This document shows, one piece after another, positions 61,943 to 64,000 of a DNA stretch of 64,000 bases. Each line of letters opens with the position of its first letter. The first letter of the stretch is position 1. The stretch comes from Halorussus vallis (GTDB lineage Archaea; Halobacteriota; Halobacteria; Halobacteriales; Haladaptataceae): assembly GCF_024138165.1 (NCBI RefSeq), contig NZ_CP100000.1:2356001-2420000 (forward strand), given 5' to 3'. The position numbers and the translations under genes are program-made. The notes beneath the pieces are model-generated. The model saw only the letters and a list, made by a program, of their open reading frames with translations, had not been told where the DNA came from and ran no database searches.

Positions 61943-62024
61943 CGCCAGGACAGGGATTTGAACCCTGAATCCCGGAAGGGAACACGCTTTCCAGGCGTGC
62001 GCCTTACCGTTCGGCCATCCTGGC
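61943..62024 (-). tRNA. tRNA-Ser (anticodon GGA)
   Basis: Read on the minus strand: acceptor GCCAGGA/TCCTGGC, D-arm GGCCGAACGGTAAGGC, anticodon stem CACGC/GCGTG around CTGGAAA (GGA, plus-strand 61990-61992), long variable arm TTCCCTTCCGGGA typical of class II tRNAs, T-arm CAGGGTTCAAATCCCTG. Minus-strand TATA-like GTTAAATGC about 30 bases upstream (62048-62056). Confidence 0.95.
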
Positions 62025-62077
62025 TCAGTACTGAGTAACCGAGGGCCGCATTTAACCGCTTTGTTTCGAAGACCGGA

Positions 62078-63625
62078 CTACGGTCGCCCCGCCCGGAACG
62101 CCGCGAAGACCAGGGCCGCGAGCGCCGGGACGACGCCGAACCCTGGGGTCGAGGCTCCGGACGACTCGTCCGTCGTCGATACCGTCGTTGACGAGGGCGT
62201 CGCACCGGCCGTCTCCGTCGCCGTCGCATCCCGCGTCGCGGTCGCCGCTGAGTGCGTCGTTGACCCGGTCGTCGTGGATTCGGTCGTGGTCGGTGTGCCG
62301 GGTTCTCCGCCGTCGGGAAGCCCGTCGCCGTCCGAGTCCAGACGGAACGGGTTCAGGTCCCGCGACTTCTCCTCGGCCGCCGGGAGACCGTCGCCGTCGA
62401 AGTCGCGTGGTCCCTGCGGTCGGGTCACCCAGTCGCCGCCGTCGGGCATCGGTGGCGTCTCGTTCGTCGTGAAGTACCGGTCGAGCCACGCGTTGAGCGA
62501 CCGGCCGGCCACGGTGGCGACGTCGCGCTCGAACTCGGCGTACGAAACCCGCCCCGAACGTCGGTTCAGCAGGTAGACGACGTCGGCGAACGTCCGCGTT
62601 CCGTTCGTCACGTTCCGGATGCGAGCGTCGAGGGCGGCGAGCACGCGGGGTCCGCGCTCGTACGGGATACCGCCGTGCTGCCACGTCGACCGGTCGGCGA
62701 GCACCGCATCGGGATACTTGCCGCCGGCCGCCTTCTCCTCGAACGCCTTGTAGGACAACTCGCCCTGCTGATGTGCGAGCAGGAGGTCGTAGTACGACGC
62801 GCTGCCCTCGATGAACCAGGCCATCCGCTCCTCGGTGTAGACCGACTGGCGCGTGTGGACGTACTCGTGAAGCAGTGACTGGCGCGTGTACTCGAAGGGC
62901 CACCTCTCCCCGGCCGGAACCAGCATCACGTCGCCGCTCGCCGACCCGGCGTGGATGCCCTCCGTGAGCGCCACGACGGTCACGTTGCCGCGATTCCCGA
63001 CGCGGAAGTCCCGCGACGCCGCCGAGAGCACTCGCCGATAGCGCTCGACCGCGACGCTGCCGGCCCGGGGCCGCACGAGGCGGAACTGCTCTCGGTCCCC
63101 GGTCCAGTTCGCGGTCCGAGTGGGACCCATCAGTCCGATATGCCCGACGCCGGTCCCGTTACCGCCCGCGAACCGGTACTCTCGCTCGAAGTCGCTCTCC
63201 CGGAAGCGCGTCCAGTTCCCCCCGTCCGTCCGGACCCGCCCGCGGACGGTGGCGCGGGCGAGCGCCCAGTCGCCGGTTTCCACGAACGGACCGGGCGCGC
63301 CGTTGTCGGTCGTCTCCACCGGAACGGTGAACGAGACGGTCGGGTCCGCGGTGTCGCCGTTCCAGCGGTAGTCGCAGAAGTTCCCGTACTCGGTGTCGAA
63401 CCCGGTGACCTCGACCGCCGTCGCGTCCGGAGGGAGGCGCACGCAGAGGCCGTCGACCCTTGCCGCGAGTTCGTAGGTCGCGGAGAATCGCACCGACCCG
63501 GCGGTTTCGGGCGTTCGGTCGTACGTTCGTACTTCGGTGACGTCGGGTCCGGTCGACCGGTCGGCGGCGACCGCGGGACTCGCGGTCGCCATGAGGAGGA
63601 GAAGCACCGCGAGCCAACGTTTCAT
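62078..63625 (-). CDS. Surface metalloprotease-like protein with PGF-CTERM anchor
   Basis: 515-residue exported protein. Signal peptide KRWLAVLLLLMATASPAVAA; an N-terminal beta domain with CVRLPPDATAVEVTGFDTEY; a gluzincin-type peptidase domain with HEYVH at 253-257 and a downstream Glu in FIEGSASYYDLL (273), the HExxH...E zinc ligands; TSP3-like Ca2+ repeats DFDGDGLPAAEE and DSDGDGLPDGGE; a Ser/Thr-rich stalk; and a C-terminal STPGFGVVPALAALVFAAF tail with Arg, the PGF-CTERM signal cut and lipid-anchored by archaeosortase ArtA. A secreted S-layer-attached protease is the most probable role; its substrate is unknown. It is the only gene of its kind in the window. Confidence 0.82.
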   Translation of the reverse strand: MKRWLAVLLLLMATASPAVAADRSTGPDVTEVRTYDRTPETAGSVRFSATYELAARVDGLCVRLPPDATAVEVTGFDTEYGNFCDYRWNGDTADPTVSFTVPVETTDNGAPGPFVETGDWALARATVRGRVRTDGGNWTRFRESDFEREYRFAGGNGTGVGHIGLMGPTRTANWTGDREQFRLVRPRAGSVAVERYRRVLSAASRDFRVGNRGNVTVVALTEGIHAGSASGDVMLVPAGERWPFEYTRQSLLHEYVHTRQSVYTEERMAWFIEGSASYYDLLLAHQQGELSYKAFEEKAAGGKYPDAVLADRSTWQHGGIPYERGPRVLAALDARIRNVTNGTRTFADVVYLLNRRSGRVSYAEFERDVATVAGRSLNAWLDRYFTTNETPPMPDGGDWVTRPQGPRDFDGDGLPAAEEKSRDLNPFRLDSDGDGLPDGGEPGTPTTTESTTTGSTTHSAATATRDATATETAGATPSSTTVSTTDESSGASTPGFGVVPALAALVFAAFRAGRP

Positions 63626-63697
63626 GACCGACTCGAAAAACCGTAATTTGATAAGTCTTTCCGGGTGGCGTTTCGGAGTCGAGACGCGGAACGGAAC

Positions 63698-63916
63698 TCA
63701 CTCGTCTGCGGATTCGTCGGAGGGACCGCCCGCAAAGACGCCGTCCGCGACGTACGACAGTGCGGTCGCGCCGCCGAGGACGACCAGCGCCGTGCCCGCT
63801 TTGACCGCAACCGAGTAGCGATGGCCGGCGATCAGTTCGTACCCCTGGAGGAGCACCAGGAAACCGAGCGTTCCGACGACGCCCCACAGGAGGCTGGCTT
63901 TCAGGCGAGGACGCAC
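63698..63916 (-). CDS. Small two-helix membrane protein beside a Rid-family gene
   Basis: 72 residues from GTG 63916: MRPRLKASLLWGVVGTLGFL helix 1, AVKAGTALVVLGGATALSYV helix 2, then GGPSDESADE tail. One base separates its start from the stop of the Rid gene (63918), so the two are co-transcribed and the GTG start is the most likely. No family recognised. Confidence 0.7.
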   Translation of the reverse strand: MRPRLKASLLWGVVGTLGFLVLLQGYELIAGHRYSVAVKAGTALVVLGGATALSYVADGVFAGGPSDESADE

Positions 63917-63917
63917 G

Positions 63918-64000
63918 TCACTCGCTGGAGGCGATTGCTTCGATTTCGACGCCGACGCCCTTCGGGAGGTTGGCGACCTCGACGGCGCTCCGGGCCGGCG
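63918..64000 (-). CDS. Rid (YjgF/YER057c/UK114) family protein, C-terminal end only
   Basis: Only 26 C-terminal residues are in the window: PARSAVEVANLPKGVGVEIE then AIASSE and stop. The P-A-R-S/T-A-V-E-V-A-x-L-P motif is the signature of Rid deaminases that hydrolyse reactive enamines/imines. The Arg in this motif is the substrate-binding residue in active RidA members. The rest lies beyond the right edge. Confidence 0.8.
   Translation of the reverse strand, partial: PARSAVEVANLPKGVGVEIEAIASSE

Noticed and set aside
61838-62038. 66-codon frame on the plus strand
   Set aside because: Covers the tRNA-Ser gene on the other strand.

Overview
The window is a GC-rich archaeal chromosome segment, almost certainly from a halophilic euryarchaeon (class Halobacteria). 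Nearly all proteins are strongly acidic. The 16S rRNA starts with the archaeal ATTCCGGTTGATCC. The rRNA operon has the haloarchaeal order 16S, tRNA-Ala(TGC), 23S, 5S, tRNA-Cys(GCA). Several promoters are TATA-type with leaderless starts, and the markers OapABC, DNA polymerase D, MC1 and a thermosome are present. The genus cannot be fixed from the sequence alone. No insertion sequence, integrase or CRISPR array was seen.

Left part (1-9.5 kb) is a chromosomal replication origin island: oapC-oapB-oapA on the minus strand, a 2.1 kb origin with several ORB repeats around an AT-rich stretch, orc1/cdc6, a signal peptidase, and the small subunit of DNA polymerase D. ORB-like motifs also occur outside the intergenic origin, inside the linker-coding parts of oapC and polD1, just after orc1, and near 9.5 kb. 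From 9.5 to 20.3 kb are housekeeping genes: a GNAT protein, a TRASH/RecA-fold protein, aspartate kinase, pheS-pheT, a glutamate-cysteine-ligase-like protein, pyrD, an AbrB-like protein and the chromatin protein MC1.

From 20.5 to 26.5 kb lies a complete rrn operon with four tandem promoters, 16S and 23S processing stems (a textbook bulge-helix-bulge for 23S), a terminator and a separately promoted tRNA-Cys. Next come a flavin-dependent tryptophan-halogenase-like gene, a frameshifted 5-formyltetrahydrofolate cyclo-ligase, tRNA splicing endonuclease endA, a Ski2-like helicase, ArsN2 and a MATE exporter.

From 38.7 to 48.3 kb is a lipoate-dependent 2-oxoacid dehydrogenase cluster: lipA, pdhA, pdhB, pdhC (E2 with two subunit-binding domains), then a flavin oxidoreductase, an acyl-CoA dehydrogenase and a Tat-secreted protein before lpdA (E3). 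The right part (48.4-64 kb) holds prephenate dehydratase, Hsp20, peroxiredoxin, leuS, a sugar transporter, an ornithine-cyclodeaminase/alanine-dehydrogenase-like gene, a thermosome subunit, tRNA-Ser(GGA), a PGF-CTERM surface metalloprotease and the end of a Rid-family gene.

The most unusual signal is a dispersed element of about 310 bp (copies at 745-1056 and 12713-13028, a partial one at 49110-49303). It sits directly 3' of genes and contains five hairpins. Three of the stems (A, B and E) differ in sequence between copies while base pairing is kept, which is the signature of a selected RNA (or DNA) structure. Perfect 17-19 bp palindromes with 0-1 nt spacers recur elsewhere, one of them inside a coding region.
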